Assembly: GCA_947179485.1 (NCBI GenBank) | Contig: OX359246.1 | Location: 59,251,632-59,315,631 of the forward strand | Source: Allacma fusca | Taxonomy: Eukaryota > Arthropoda > Collembola > Symphypleona > Sminthuridae | Direction: 5' to 3' | Length of the DNA: 64,000 nt | Part shown: positions 11,698 through 21,898 of the stretch, piece after piece | How positions within the stretch are numbered: the first letter of the stretch is position 1 | How the letters are laid out: each line of letters opens with the position of its first letter | Notes under the pieces: generated by a model | Databases searched by the model: none | What the model saw: only the letters and a program-made list of their open reading frames with translations | What the model was told of the DNA's origin: nothing | Program-made: the position numbers and the translations under genes

Positions 11698-13171
11698 GAG
11701 TACATCGAAGAGTGGGAGCGGGCGGAGGGAGCCGTTGAGTGACCTGGAAGATTGGAGCATGCAATTAAAGAGCCCTCACATAAAGAGACATAACTACTAC
11801 ATATACGTGAATCGTAAGTGGTAGGTATAGAGGTAGCTGATTCCCGGCTGGAGAATGCGCCAACGTCAGGATCTCCGCGGGCAATGCGTCGAGCCATAGA
11901 GTCAGCCAGTTTGTGTCTTCTTTGATAAAGTTGTTTGGAGGTATCCGACAGGCGCCGGATAGACTCGAGGGAGTCAGTCACGGGAGGATCCAAGTCTACC
12001 TGGCTATGATCAGTAGCGTTGACTGAGACTGGAGGATGTGCCGTGGCGTCAGCCAGGGGATCGAGGCCCTCAAAACGGGTGTATCCCTGCCGGACATTCA
12101 TGTCCAAGCCGAATTTATCATGAAAGTTAGACCCGAGGAGGATCAGAGTGTCCATTTCCTCGATAATGGCGAATCTGTAATTATGTTTTGACATCGGCGC
12201 ATCGTCGATTCTGAAAAACAAAATTGCAGATCGATTAAAAGAACCTTGCATAGTTTTACATATGGTCGTGAAGAACTTGGGTTCATGTGGGACTATGACA
12301 ATGGAGGGAATTTTTTTTCCAAATAACCAGCAGTCGCCGAAGCCATAGTTGAAATCATTGAACCCGTGTCCACCGTCGCAGGCAGACGAACACGGTAGCC
12401 AGCTAAACGTAACTGGTAAATTCTGTCCTGCCTGGAGTAGGCTAGATGCGAGAGACGAGTGAACTCCACATGAATCTCGCGTTCGGAGTCATGAGGATGA
12501 GGACTCGTAGTGTTAGGGAAAAAAGAAAAAGTCTGGAATTTATTTTTCGAGTCTAGGCATGTCGGGATAGCCCGGAGTGCCATTCGGGTGCGTTTGCACA
12601 AGAATTGCTTAGGCAAGATGTAGGGATTGGATAAATATCCACTTCCTAAAGAGGGAGACGATGGCCGGGGGACCTCGTCTGGATCGGTTTTTAAAGTCAT
12701 TTGAGCCGGAGGTATCTCTGGAGGAAGCACCGGAGTTACCGAAGGTTTGGGTTCAAAAGGCAAAATTACCGGTGGGATAATGGATGTCACCACTGGTGAC
12801 GTAGTTGTCTGTAAACTAGGTGTAATATAGGTAGGTGGTGGAGTGATCTCGGCACTCAGAGGAGTATCACTGTTGGGAGTAAATCCCGTAGGGAATGATA
12901 TTTTTTTTGGAGAATCAGAGGATTCAAGCTGATTTGACAGGCTGAGTTCTCTGATTCTCTGCTGAATTAAAGTTGAAATGTTGTGAGGCTGCTTGGTCTG
13001 AACGTCCCCGCACGTCAGACCTAGCAGTTTCCCTGATTGTTGGTAGATTGAGGCTGAGTAGGGCCAGCGCCCACGTTTTGTTGTGGGGTCGGTGGCGCCC
13101 AAGAGCCAGGTTGGGGCGGCGTCTGTTGTGGAGCCGGCATCTGGAAAGGCCGGTACTGCTGACCGTCCCAA
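11698..13171 (-). pseudogene. pol: Gypsy-1 protease region of Pol, frameshifted
   Basis: Open stretch 13,171-12,293 overlaps Gag in the -1 frame and reaches the aspartic protease motif VDTGSMIST, with a proline-rich linker before it. It then stops. The protein resumes in another frame at 12,251, with the hydrophobic LILLGSNF block that should complete the protease fold. An 8-base T run at 12,311-12,318 is a likely site of the indel. The open frame runs into the hAT-like insertion at 11,697. The insertion plus its duplication is 962 bp, so the frames on its two sides match once it is discounted. Not functional as it stands. Confidence 0.8.
12995..13033 (-). promoter_or_regulatory. Gag-pol -1 frameshift signal of gypsy-1
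   Basis: Minus strand: the heptamer GGGAAAC (13,027-13,033) lies in phase with Gag codons as G-GGA-AAC, four bases before the TAG stop is reached. After a 5-nt spacer comes a hairpin at 12,995-13,021 whose arms start GGTCTGACGT and end ACG(T)TCAGACC. The protease ORF is in the -1 frame relative to Gag, as this signal predicts. Heptamer, spacer and stem fit the known rule for programmed -1 frameshifting. Confidence 0.8.
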
Positions 13172-14259
13172 TAAAATAGAGGAGGAGTTACTGCCGGATG
13201 AGAAGAGTAGCCACAGGGGTAGTTACTCGGAGGTTGGTAGTAACCGGGATGACTGTTCGGAGGGAACTGATCCTGGCGGCGGAAATTCCCACGTTGGTTC
13301 CGGGATACACCATTGTTATTGTTTGTCAGTTTTCGACCGGTCATCGGCATGGTTGCCTGCTGCTGTTGTGCTTGAGGCTGTAAAGAGAGAGAATTAGTTA
13401 CCAAATTATTTTGTGGAGGAAGACTGACCTCAGTAGTGCCGTTTTTTCCAGCGTTGACCACAGCAGTCAGACGTTGTGTGTTACCCGCCGTGACATCCCG
13501 CAACATTGTCCGACATTGAGACATGATGTGGTTTTGGCGACCGCAGTAGTCGCAGGTGACCACCGTCAGCGCACGGACGGATACAGGTCCTAGTTGAGGT
13601 GCCTGGTCCACAGAGGACTGGGTAGGGACGGTCCTGATGGCGGGATTGAGTTCCGGATCCTTAAGGAGTCCCTTAAGGTTCTTCGCCAGGTCCCTAAGGT
13701 TCCTTGACGGAGTAATGGCCAAGGCATCCATTCGGAGTGGAAGTTTCCCACGAGCCTTCTCCACGATGTCCTCTTCTTCCATTAGAGGATCAAGGTCCCA
13801 GCATAGTTTCTGGAGACCAGCGACGAAGGAGTGAGGGGTCATGCCGGACCGATACCGGTGTGCATCCAGGTCGGCCTGCTTCTCAGCCTTCAACCGGTCA
13901 TGGTCGAAGCGCTCCTTCAATTCATCGCACACGTAGTCCCAGATCTCCTGGGAGGACTTCGTCTTCCTGTCCAGGAACATCCGGATGCTGGGGAAGATGG
14001 ATTGGAACCACTCCCTTACGTCCCTGTCCGGAGAATCCAGGAAAAGGCGGGACAGGTTCCGGATGACCATGTCGTGAGTGACGAAGAGGTCCGAGGAGAA
14101 ATGGTTGACGGCATCAATAAAGGATGCTGGGTTCTCCTGACTGGAGTATTGACGGACTTCCAGGCGAAACTTGTCCAAGCGCCGATATTTTTCGTCGGAT
14201 TCCCTCGACCGGAGGAGCCGATCCTTCTTTTCTTCCTCCGTCTCATTATGGTCCGCCAT
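13021..14259 (-). CDS. gag: Gypsy-1 Gag
   Basis: 412 codons from ATG, open to TAG. Gag forms the retrotransposon particle and packages RNA. The N-terminal half is charged and helical, with a retrotransposon-gag-like stretch (WFQSIF, FLDRK, WDYVCDELKERF). A CCHC zinc knuckle (CDYCGRQNHIMSQC, CX2CX4HX4C) lies around residue 235. The C-terminal third is rich in Q, P and N. The ORF ends a few bases after a -1 frameshift signal. It is the best preserved ORF of this element. Confidence 0.9.
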   Translation of the reverse strand: MADHNETEEEKKDRLLRSRESDEKYRRLDKFRLEVRQYSSQENPASFIDAVNHFSSDLFVTHDMVIRNLSRLFLDSPDRDVREWFQSIFPSIRMFLDRKTKSSQEIWDYVCDELKERFDHDRLKAEKQADLDAHRYRSGMTPHSFVAGLQKLCWDLDPLMEEEDIVEKARGKLPLRMDALAITPSRNLRDLAKNLKGLLKDPELNPAIRTVPTQSSVDQAPQLGPVSVRALTVVTCDYCGRQNHIMSQCRTMLRDVTAGNTQRLTAVVNAGKNGTTEVSLPPQNNLVTNSLSLQPQAQQQQATMPMTGRKLTNNNNGVSRNQRGNFRRQDQFPPNSHPGYYQPPSNYPCGYSSHPAVTPPLFYWDGQQYRPFQMPAPQQTPPQPGSWAPPTPQQNVGAGPTQPQSTNNQGNC

Positions 14260-15103
14260 GATGGAGTGAGGAGAGAATGGATGAGCACACAGAGGGTAAG
14301 TGTAGACGTCGGAAAAAACCTAGACCTCAAATTGGCTAATTAAGATTAACACCAAAAATTCAGAAAAATGACTCACGAAATCCGGGAATAATGAGGAGTA
14401 AATGTGGGCGTCGGAAGATGTGGGAATCCTCAGCCTCCGTCCGCGCGTAGTACCAATGAACCAACAGAGTAATGTTGGATCGGCAAATCCAGCGTCCGCG
14501 GGCCACGTCGACACTATCTATGTCACTCTTATTGAAAGGATGGGAAGACCACGTGACTCCCTAGAGTAACTGTTAATGTCGGGAAAAACCGGGAGACTGT
14601 AGGATCTGGAACCCGCTTCCCGGTGTAGGGAAAAAACTCGGGGAGAACCGGTAATGAGGTATGCGCCGGAATTATAGTGGCTGGAAACCCCCGGCGGAAG
14701 GAAAGTATCCCGTGGAAGATTATCCGTGGAAAAACCGGCGAGAGAGAAGAGAAAAAAAATCCTGATGGCACTGAGACAGCCGTAACTCTCGGACCATACG
14801 GTGAGTCCCACAAAAATGAGAGCAAGACACGTGGCGAGTCCGGAGAAGACCTAAATACCAAAATTTAATAATTAGTTTCAAGTAATGAGAAGGAGAATTA
14901 CTTACCGAATTCTGAGGGAATCCGATGGACCGAATTTTACTGATGGGAGCAGGGTCTCTGGAGATTTCCACGTATCTCACTTGCACCACCAGTATCCGAG
15001 AGCCACGCAGTCCGCTGTCAAAGCCGGAAAATTCCGGGTGTGGGAGGGGAAAAAACTCGGCGAAAATGAGAAGAGGGGGGAAAACCACGCCGCCTCCACC
15101 AGA

Positions 15104-15328
15104 TGATAGTGACCGGGTTTCGGTTACTAGCGAACCTAACCTAAAAATAGGAGAAATATCCGAAGCCGAGAAATGTATGGACAAATAAATAGGAGCGTGC
15201 TCAGACGCGACTGTCCTGCTTCATTCTCTGATAACGACCTGTCTCCCTTTATTAACGTCGACTCGCGGAGGAGCTGTGAGCCGGGGCTCATACACCTATT
15301 ACAATAGTGAGGGGAGCCAACCCTCACA
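15104..15328 (-). repeat. Gypsy-1 5' LTR
   Basis: 225 bp, longer than its partner by a 3-bp indel near its start. The minus strand immediately inside the LTR reads TC followed by TGGTGGAGGCGGCG, in the primer-binding-site position; I do not recognise the tRNA. The minus strand contains an AATAAA within the LTR that could serve as poly(A) signal. Confidence 0.92.
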
Positions 15329-15627
15329 CTACCATTAGGTCAGTTGAGACCACAATCAAAGTAGTGAAAATGATTAGCGGCCTGAATTTTGTTCAGAATT
15401 TGCTCATTCTTATCAAAGGGAGTGCAGCGTTACATGACAAATCCGCTGAGCTACTTTCTAGTAAAACAAAATCATACCGACGGGCGCCAAGAATTAGTCG
15501 AATTCAGCGCTCATTGCGACCTCTGTACACTCGGTTTGGTGGGCTGTATTACGCGGATAAAGGTCTTACATTCGCTGTCCTGGACATCACACTCAACCAA
15601 ACCATTGATTTGCTCCTTGCAAATTAA

Positions 15628-17019
15628 ACACTGGGAACTTTGTCTTAGTTATACTTGCTCGTTTGCCCGCATGATTCCTTATACACAAACGTTAATCTGG
15701 TACTGCTGTAATATTTCTATTCAAAAGCAACTGTTCAAAACATCATCTCGAGTTTGAGCATCTTATTCAGTGTTTCCTAGATTCGTAGTAATCGAAAATA
15801 GAACAGGTCCGGTGAGTAGTGTAAATGGAACGGAATAGAAAATACTCAGATCATTCATGCTAAATGCAAGAGCGTAAAATAATTTATTGTTATTATTACA
15901 TATTCCACGGCCACCATATTCCGGAGCCCACAATGATTATTAAAACCTGCAAAATGTACTGGTAGCTATTGTAACTTGAGTGTATTATATTGTTTTTTTT
16001 AAACCGCTTCAATTTTCCATCGTGATTATATGTACATATGTATGTATATATGTATGCATGAATGTATGTATGTATGTATATGTAGATGGATCTTCATAAT
16101 CACAACCACAATCTATGTATGTAATGTTGTATGGTTTGAGAAAAGTTTTTTATATCAAATTGTGTGTATCATCCAGTCAATTGTGCTGACGTCACACACC
16201 GGGCCTTAATTCTATATTATTGCTCCTCACGGGTCCAGTAGTTATCCATACCATACTCGTGCTTAGAACCGTGCTCGAATTCCCGCGTGAGTCGGAGTTG
16301 GTCTTCAAGTACGAGTAAAAAATCCTTTACTCGGAGGACGGTATTATATTTCTAAACTCTTTACCGAAATTGGACCGCACTTACCCGTGTAAAACGCTTA
16401 TACCGAACGACCCTTACTTGAACTAGTACTTGAAACGTAATCGTATCAAGTACATCCAAAAAAGATAGTTTTGTAGACTTTATTGGAGTAGTATTGAAGT
16501 TGTAAATTCAGCTAGTAAGAATTTTTAACTGCAGCTAACGAACAGTGTTTGCAATAAAAATTTCCTGAGGTTAAAATGCTGATGAACTATCGATCCAGAT
16601 TTGATACTGCCATTCACATTGACTAGATTCTCTTCAGACAGGTCAAACGCATCCGCAACCTCCATTAATTCTGCTTTATTCCCCGGTTTCATGATATTTT
16701 ACGGCAATAGGTACTTAATAACAGTAGTACTCCATTCGGAGCTGTAACAATGACTTATTGGAACTTAATCAAGTTTTGACTATCAGTCATGGCGCTGTTG
16801 GTACAGCGTTTCATGCAATTCGTAGTCATTTTGAATTTAACCGCTTTTCCGTTTTCGCTTCGGAATAGCATCAACTTTTTTGTAATCAAGGATATCGTCG
16901 CTGAAGTGGCAAAATGGAATACATGCATTTTCGATTAAAATCAAAATGGTCTACATGTAGGTTTACTAAATGCAAAATGGAATAGATGCATCAAGTTTTA
17001 AAAGCAATATGGTCTACAT
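15628..17019 (+). other. 3' flank of receptor copy A and insertion boundary
   Basis: 15,628-15,885 aligns with the 3' flank of copy B (32,005-32,260). The homology then breaks off and resumes at about 25,612. About 9.7 kb has therefore entered the 3' flank of copy A. No gene is seen. A poor repeat of a TACTTGAACT-type motif near 16,290-16,450 may be a decayed hAT-like element, but I found no paired ends. Confidence 0.6.
16029..16082. repeat. ATGT microsatellite
   Basis: Imperfect (ATGT)n with ATAT interruptions. Ordinary simple repeat. Confidence 0.85.
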
Positions 17020-17041
17020 CAGAGCTGCGTTCAAGTCAAGG

Positions 17042-17502
17042 TGTGGTCGAGTAGATTGAATGATTATAAAAGCTGAGTTAAATTATTGTAAATAATTTAA
17101 AAAATGTAATATTGTTTAATTTTAAATGAAAAAGTTATTAACTTTTATTTAAAAAGTTGAAATAATGTTACTTCAAGCCATATGATTATTACTATCAATG
17201 CTTTATAATGTAAGTCATGATTATGATTTTGGAAGGAAAAACAGTGTGGACATGTAACAACTGTATTAGTACCAGTGCGAGACAAGCTATGATCGATTAC
17301 ACATATTCGATACTGATGTCTTTTCACCGTGCTATTGTATCTATTGAGAAACAAGTGATAATTGCTAATTAAAGAAGTAAATAATTGTTTGTATACATGC
17401 TGAATTACTTCTTGCATTATTTTGTATAATTGTTGCTGAATATTAATTCAGCTGGTCCTTCATATTAAAGTGAACATTAGAGGAGCTTATCGAAGCCTAA
17501 CA
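17042..17502 (+). repeat. BEL 5' LTR
   Basis: 461 bp, TG...CA, matching 23,060-23,522 almost base for base. Confidence 0.95.
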
Positions 17503-17505
17503 TTT

Positions 17506-17522
17506 TGGTCCTTCGAACCGGA
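17506..17522 (+). promoter_or_regulatory. BEL primer-binding site
   Basis: TGGTCCTTCGAACCGGA starts three bases after the LTR. It is the complement of a tRNA 3' end: TGG pairs with CCA, and TTCGAACC is the complement of the conserved T-loop GGTTCGAA. The exact tRNA is not assigned. Confidence 0.85.
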
Positions 17523-17569
17523 TCTAAGTTGACAGTGACCTTGAGATAAATTGCAAAGTTTTCGGAAGG

Positions 17570-20500
17570 ATGTCGAGTCGAGGAGCTAGAGGAGCAAAAA
17601 GTGGTACAGAGCGTCGAAGCGTACGTCAATGTGAACGAAGAGCTAGAGCGCAGGCTACCAAAATTTCTTTTGCTGAAAATTCTGGTGTTATCGATAGAGA
17701 CATTTCTTTGGTGGAAAATTCTGTGGCAGCTTCTACTCCTATTGTGTCCAAACCTACAGCGTCAACCTCAGCAGCAGTGGTAAGAGCTTTCCAACCTAAT
17801 ATTTCGGGTACGTCTGAAATCCAAAATACGGTTCGTAATGTCGGAGCTGGTAATGACGCGGGTGATAATTCACATCGGAGTTCTCATCGAAGTTCCACTT
17901 CAAGCATTCGACGTCAAAAAAGGCTGGAACTGGAAATTGCAGCTGAGAAAAGAAAACTGGAGTTGGACGAGGAGGAGGCGCAATTGAAGTTGCAAGTTCT
18001 TGCGGCAAAGAGAAGACGTGAAGACACTATTACCAAGAAGTTGCAGTTACTTGCAGACTGTAATAGCACATATACAGATACGAGTTTTTCAAGAGGAAAT
18101 ACTGAAAAAGCGAGGTCTGATGTTGAATCGTGGTTGGATAAAGCCGTTCAACAGAAATCAACAACAAAACAACAATCTGCCGAAAGAAATCGATGCACTG
18201 AGGATAAACCTATGTCCTCAGAGGAACAACCAAATTTACTGAAGAATTTCTTAGCCAGACAAACCGTCAGATGTAAGTTACCCCAATTCAGTGGTAATCC
18301 TCAAGACTGGTTGATGTTTATTTCACAATTTGAAAATACAACAAAATTATGTGGACTGGGAAATTCTGAAAACATGTCACGTTTGCAAGAAGCATTAAGA
18401 GGAAAAGCGCGAGAGGCTGTTGAATCCATATTAGGTTTCCCAGAAAACGTAGACATGGTCATCGAGACACTTCGCATGTCATTTGGAAGGAATGATCAAA
18501 TTATCAAATCTCTTATTAACAAAGCAAAAATGACGTTACCACCAAAGGAAGGGAAGCCAGAAACAATAATTACATTTTATAATGCAATTAATAATGTGGT
18601 TTCAACGATGCAGAGGATGAATTGTTCCGGACATCTCAACAACCCTTGTATGCTTGAAGAGTTATTGCAAAAGATGTCACCCCAAATGAAAACTTATTGG
18701 GCAATGTATGCACTCGAAAATAATTGTGAAAATAACCTCGTTTCATATGTCAAATGGTTGAAGAAATTGGCGATGGCACAGAGTTTACTACCAACAACTG
18801 AAGCAATCAACAATGAAAGTAGTAAGAAAAAGTCATCAGCAACCATTTTCAATACGGTTGATGAGGATGAGGACGGGAATGAAGAAATGAAGACATCAAG
18901 TAATAAAGATTTTGTATGTTTATTTTGTAAAAAACCAAAACATACAATCAATCGATGCAGAAAATTCAAGGCAGTAACAGTTGATGAAAGGTGGAAGTTT
19001 GTGAAGCAAAACAGATGCTGCATGCTTTGTTTAAGAGTTGGCCATATTGCAAGTAATTGTAAGGTGACAACGAAGTGTACACATGATGGTTGCGACAAAA
19101 GACATCACAAGTTGCTTCATAATATGAAAGTACCCAACGATGAAGCTGCTACTGTAAATACAGTAACTACGAGTCAGGCACTCCTCAAAATAATTCCGGT
19201 AACTCTGAAGGGTGAACATGAAGAAGTTCATACGTATGCTTTATTGGACGAGGGTGCTACCGTTACATTGCTTGATGAAGATGTCGCAAATGAACTGAAA
19301 CTAGATGGGCTTGCTATTACTTTCAGTGTAAAGGGAATTAATACTGTGGCAAAACAAGCGAGGAGTAAATTAGTAAATTTATCTCTAACAAATTCATCTA
19401 CTACAGAAACATTTAAATTGAAAAATGTAAAGACAGTTACTAATTTGAATTTAACACCACAAACTGTTCGAATTAAGAAAAAGTGGACACATTTAGATAG
19501 TCTGAACATTCAAGTGTATCAAAATGCTACACCAAAGATTCTTATTGGTCAAGATCATGTTGATTTAATTGTCACTAGAGAATTAATAGAAGGCCCCACA
19601 AATGCACCTGTAGCACCTCGTACTAAACTTGGTTGGGTGTTACACGGCAATGTAAATTTTTGTAAAGATCTTACAGATCTAGTTGTTAACTATTGTACAG
19701 ATTCTGAAAATGATAAGTTACATGATCTTGTAAAAAGTTACTTTAAGCTTGAATCGCTTGAAGTACAGAATAAGCATGAGAACGCTAAATCTCGAGAAGA
19801 TAAGTTAGCATTAAATATTATGGAAAATAGTTCAACTCGTGTCAATAATCGATGGATGACTGGTTTGCTTTGGCGAAACAAGGACGTTGTTCTTCCCGGA
19901 AGCAGAAGCCAAGCAGAAAGAAGATTACGACACATTGAAAAAAAGATGGACAATGATGCAGATTTCTCTAAGGCTTACTGTTCCAAGATTGATGATCACA
20001 TTGCTAAAGGATATGTTCGTGAATTAACGTTTGCTGAAGCCAATATTGAAACGAATAAGACATGGTATCTACCACACTTTGCTGTTGTAAATCCAAATAA
20101 ACCTGGGAAAATAAGAGTTGTTTGGGATGCTGCAGCAAAATCCAATGGAGTAAGTTTGAATAGTCAGTTACTTACTGGGCCGGACCTGTACAATTCTCTT
20201 CCTGGAGTTATATTCAAGTTTCGTCAGAGAGCTGTGGCGATTTCGGCGGATATTCAGGAGATGTTTTTGCAAATTAAGATTCTACCTGAAGATTGTCGAG
20301 CCCAGCGTTTTTTATGGCGGGGAGAAGATCGGAAGCAGAAACCAAAAGTATATGAGCTTTCTGTCATGATATTTGGTTCTGTGTGTTCACCATCTCAAGC
20401 TCAATACATAAAAAACTTAACTGCAAAAGAATTGGAAGCAGAATATCCTAAAGCAGCCGATGCAATCATCAACAGACATTACATGGACGATTATTTAGAC

Positions 20501-21856
20501 AGTTTAGATACAGTTGAAGAAGCTAAAGCTCAAATCAAAGATGTAATTCATGTGCATAAGTCTGGTGGATTTAATATTCGTAATTGGATTTCAAGTCATC
20601 CACAAATACTTGCAAATATGGATCAAGACCTTGTAGCTGATGGTATGAAATGTATTAAGAGCGAAAGTCAGTATCCGGTAGAACGAGTTCTTGGTGTACA
20701 ATGGGATCCAAATAGTGACGCCTTTATTTTCGAAGTTAAGTTCCACAAGGTACCCTCTGAGATACTGTTACATGAGCGGATTCCGACTAAACGAGAAGTT
20801 CTAAAAGTCATCATGTCTATTTTCGATCCTCTCGGATTTATTTCGAACTACCACATCAAAGGCAAAATTTTATTGCAAGAGATCTGGAAAAGTGGAATTG
20901 GTTGGGACAACGCGATTGGTGACGATATATACATCAGATGGTGTTTGTGGCTGGATGAACTAAAACTGCTCATCAATATATCTGTACCAAGGTGGTATGG
21001 TTTTGGCTCCAGTTCTAAACTTCAACTTCACATATTTTGTGATGCAAGTTCAATGGCCTATGCTGCTGTTGGTTATTTAAGATGTGAAACGGTTGATGGC
21101 ATTCGAGTTTCGTTCTTAATGTCAAAAACTAGAGTAGCACCTTTAAAGCCGATGACAATTCCTCGTTTGGAGTTGATGGCCGCAGTTACTGGGAGCAGGA
21201 TGGGTGATTTCATCAAATACCATCATAATTTAAACATAGCCGAAACTTTCTTGTGGACCGATTCTCAAATTGTACTACGGTGGATTCGCTCTGATTCTAA
21301 CCGGTACAAGACATTTGTAGCACAACGGCTTGGAGAAATTGATGAACTAACTGATGTAAAGCAATGGAATTGGGTATCAAGTAAAGACAATGTAGCTGAT
21401 GAAGCAACTAGAAATGAGGCAGCTGTGGATTTAAGTAATTTTAGCAGATGGCTTAATGGACCTTCATTTCTAAAATTAAGTTCTGATGCGTGGCCAAAGG
21501 AACTCAAGTTGAAATCTAGAATCAATGCTGATGGAGTTAATGAGGTTCTAGAATTTGTACATTTGACTTCTGTATTAAGACCCTGTCTTCCTGATGTTTA
21601 CAAGTTCTCATCAATGGTCAAGTTATTGCGAGCAACAGCATGGATGATGAGATTCATTTCCAGATGTAAGGGCAAGTCAAACAAGTCTAAAGTACTAAAT
21701 CCTGATGAAATAATTTATGCTGAGAAGATGTGGTGGCAAAATGTTCAATGGGAGTGCTACAGCAAGGAAATGACGGCGTTGTCAAATAATAAATTAATAC
21801 CTTCAACAAGCTCTCTTAGATTGTTATGCCCCAAGGTAGATGATGGTGTGATGTGA
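17570..21856 (+). CDS. gag-pol: BEL Gag-protease-RT-RNase H polyprotein, part 1
   Basis: 1,428 codons from ATG to a TGA at 21,854-21,856. Gag-like region (about 235-420, the DUF1759 type), then two CCHC knuckles from about residue 447 (CLFCKKPKHTINRC, CMLCLRVGHIASNC). The protease follows at about 555-690 with LLDEGATVTLLD. In BEL elements the catalytic motif is D-S/T-G-like, so the DEG here is an oddity. RT has the catalytic YMDD near residue 970 and RNase H has DASSMAYAAVGY near 1,158. The stop falls just where BEL elements lead into integrase. The next ORF is in the same frame 14 codons on, so the TGA is a single nonsense change or a readthrough site. Confidence 0.93.
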   Translation: MSSRGARGAKSGTERRSVRQCERRARAQATKISFAENSGVIDRDISLVENSVAASTPIVSKPTASTSAAVVRAFQPNISGTSEIQNTVRNVGAGNDAGDNSHRSSHRSSTSSIRRQKRLELEIAAEKRKLELDEEEAQLKLQVLAAKRRREDTITKKLQLLADCNSTYTDTSFSRGNTEKARSDVESWLDKAVQQKSTTKQQSAERNRCTEDKPMSSEEQPNLLKNFLARQTVRCKLPQFSGNPQDWLMFISQFENTTKLCGLGNSENMSRLQEALRGKAREAVESILGFPENVDMVIETLRMSFGRNDQIIKSLINKAKMTLPPKEGKPETIITFYNAINNVVSTMQRMNCSGHLNNPCMLEELLQKMSPQMKTYWAMYALENNCENNLVSYVKWLKKLAMAQSLLPTTEAINNESSKKKSSATIFNTVDEDEDGNEEMKTSSNKDFVCLFCKKPKHTINRCRKFKAVTVDERWKFVKQNRCCMLCLRVGHIASNCKVTTKCTHDGCDKRHHKLLHNMKVPNDEAATVNTVTTSQALLKIIPVTLKGEHEEVHTYALLDEGATVTLLDEDVANELKLDGLAITFSVKGINTVAKQARSKLVNLSLTNSSTTETFKLKNVKTVTNLNLTPQTVRIKKKWTHLDSLNIQVYQNATPKILIGQDHVDLIVTRELIEGPTNAPVAPRTKLGWVLHGNVNFCKDLTDLVVNYCTDSENDKLHDLVKSYFKLESLEVQNKHENAKSREDKLALNIMENSSTRVNNRWMTGLLWRNKDVVLPGSRSQAERRLRHIEKKMDNDADFSKAYCSKIDDHIAKGYVRELTFAEANIETNKTWYLPHFAVVNPNKPGKIRVVWDAAAKSNGVSLNSQLLTGPDLYNSLPGVIFKFRQRAVAISADIQEMFLQIKILPEDCRAQRFLWRGEDRKQKPKVYELSVMIFGSVCSPSQAQYIKNLTAKELEAEYPKAADAIINRHYMDDYLDSLDTVEEAKAQIKDVIHVHKSGGFNIRNWISSHPQILANMDQDLVADGMKCIKSESQYPVERVLGVQWDPNSDAFIFEVKFHKVPSEILLHERIPTKREVLKVIMSIFDPLGFISNYHIKGKILLQEIWKSGIGWDNAIGDDIYIRWCLWLDELKLLINISVPRWYGFGSSSKLQLHIFCDASSMAYAAVGYLRCETVDGIRVSFLMSKTRVAPLKPMTIPRLELMAAVTGSRMGDFIKYHHNLNIAETFLWTDSQIVLRWIRSDSNRYKTFVAQRLGEIDELTDVKQWNWVSSKDNVADEATRNEAAVDLSNFSRWLNGPSFLKLSSDAWPKELKLKSRINADGVNEVLEFVHLTSVLRPCLPDVYKFSSMVKLLRATAWMMRFISRCKGKSNKSKVLNPDEIIYAEKMWWQNVQWECYSKEMTALSNNKLIPSTSSLRLLCPKVDDGVM

Positions 21857-21898
21857 TTAACATCCCGAACAAATAAAGGTGCCTGTAATCAAGTACTT

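Larger units (their letters stand above)
1614..15328 (-). mobile_element. Ty3/gypsy retrotransposon gypsy-1, degraded
   Basis: A 13.7-kb element bounded by two LTRs that start TGATAG and end CTCACA. The flanking 4-bp duplication CTAC lies at 1,610-1,613 and 15,329-15,332. In minus-strand order it has: LTR, gag, protease, reverse transcriptase, RNase H, integrase, pol tail, a BTB-like accessory ORF, a second accessory ORF and LTR. This order of RT before integrase is that of Ty3/gypsy. The LTRs differ at about five positions plus a 3-bp indel (roughly 2-3%). Pol carries in-frame stops and frameshifts, and a 954-bp hAT-like element sits between protease and RT. The copy is therefore dead, and its 7 kb beyond integrase makes it unusually long. 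Confidence 0.93.
1017..15627 (+). pseudogene. Receptor-like gene copy A, exon 3 split by gypsy-1
   Basis: Exon 2 is 1,017-1,329 (313 bp, donor GTAAGT). Exon 3 starts at 1,461 after a TTGTAG acceptor, breaks at 1,613, and resumes at 15,333 to end with TAA at 15,625-15,627. The two exon 3 parts add up to 448 bp, exactly the length of exon 3 in copy B, and exon 2 has the same 313 bp. The reading frame is otherwise open and closely similar to copy B, including the C-terminal SLRPLYTRFGG and YADKGLTF blocks. The product would be a multi-pass membrane protein resembling collembolan gustatory-receptor-like proteins (inference from style and topology). The gypsy-1 insertion must stop a normal protein being made, unless this allele is polymorphic. 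The missing exon 1 lies outside the window. Confidence 0.8.

Noticed and set aside
16200..16450. Possible further hAT-like element
   Set aside because: Motif reiteration is weak and no inverted ends or 8-bp duplication were found.
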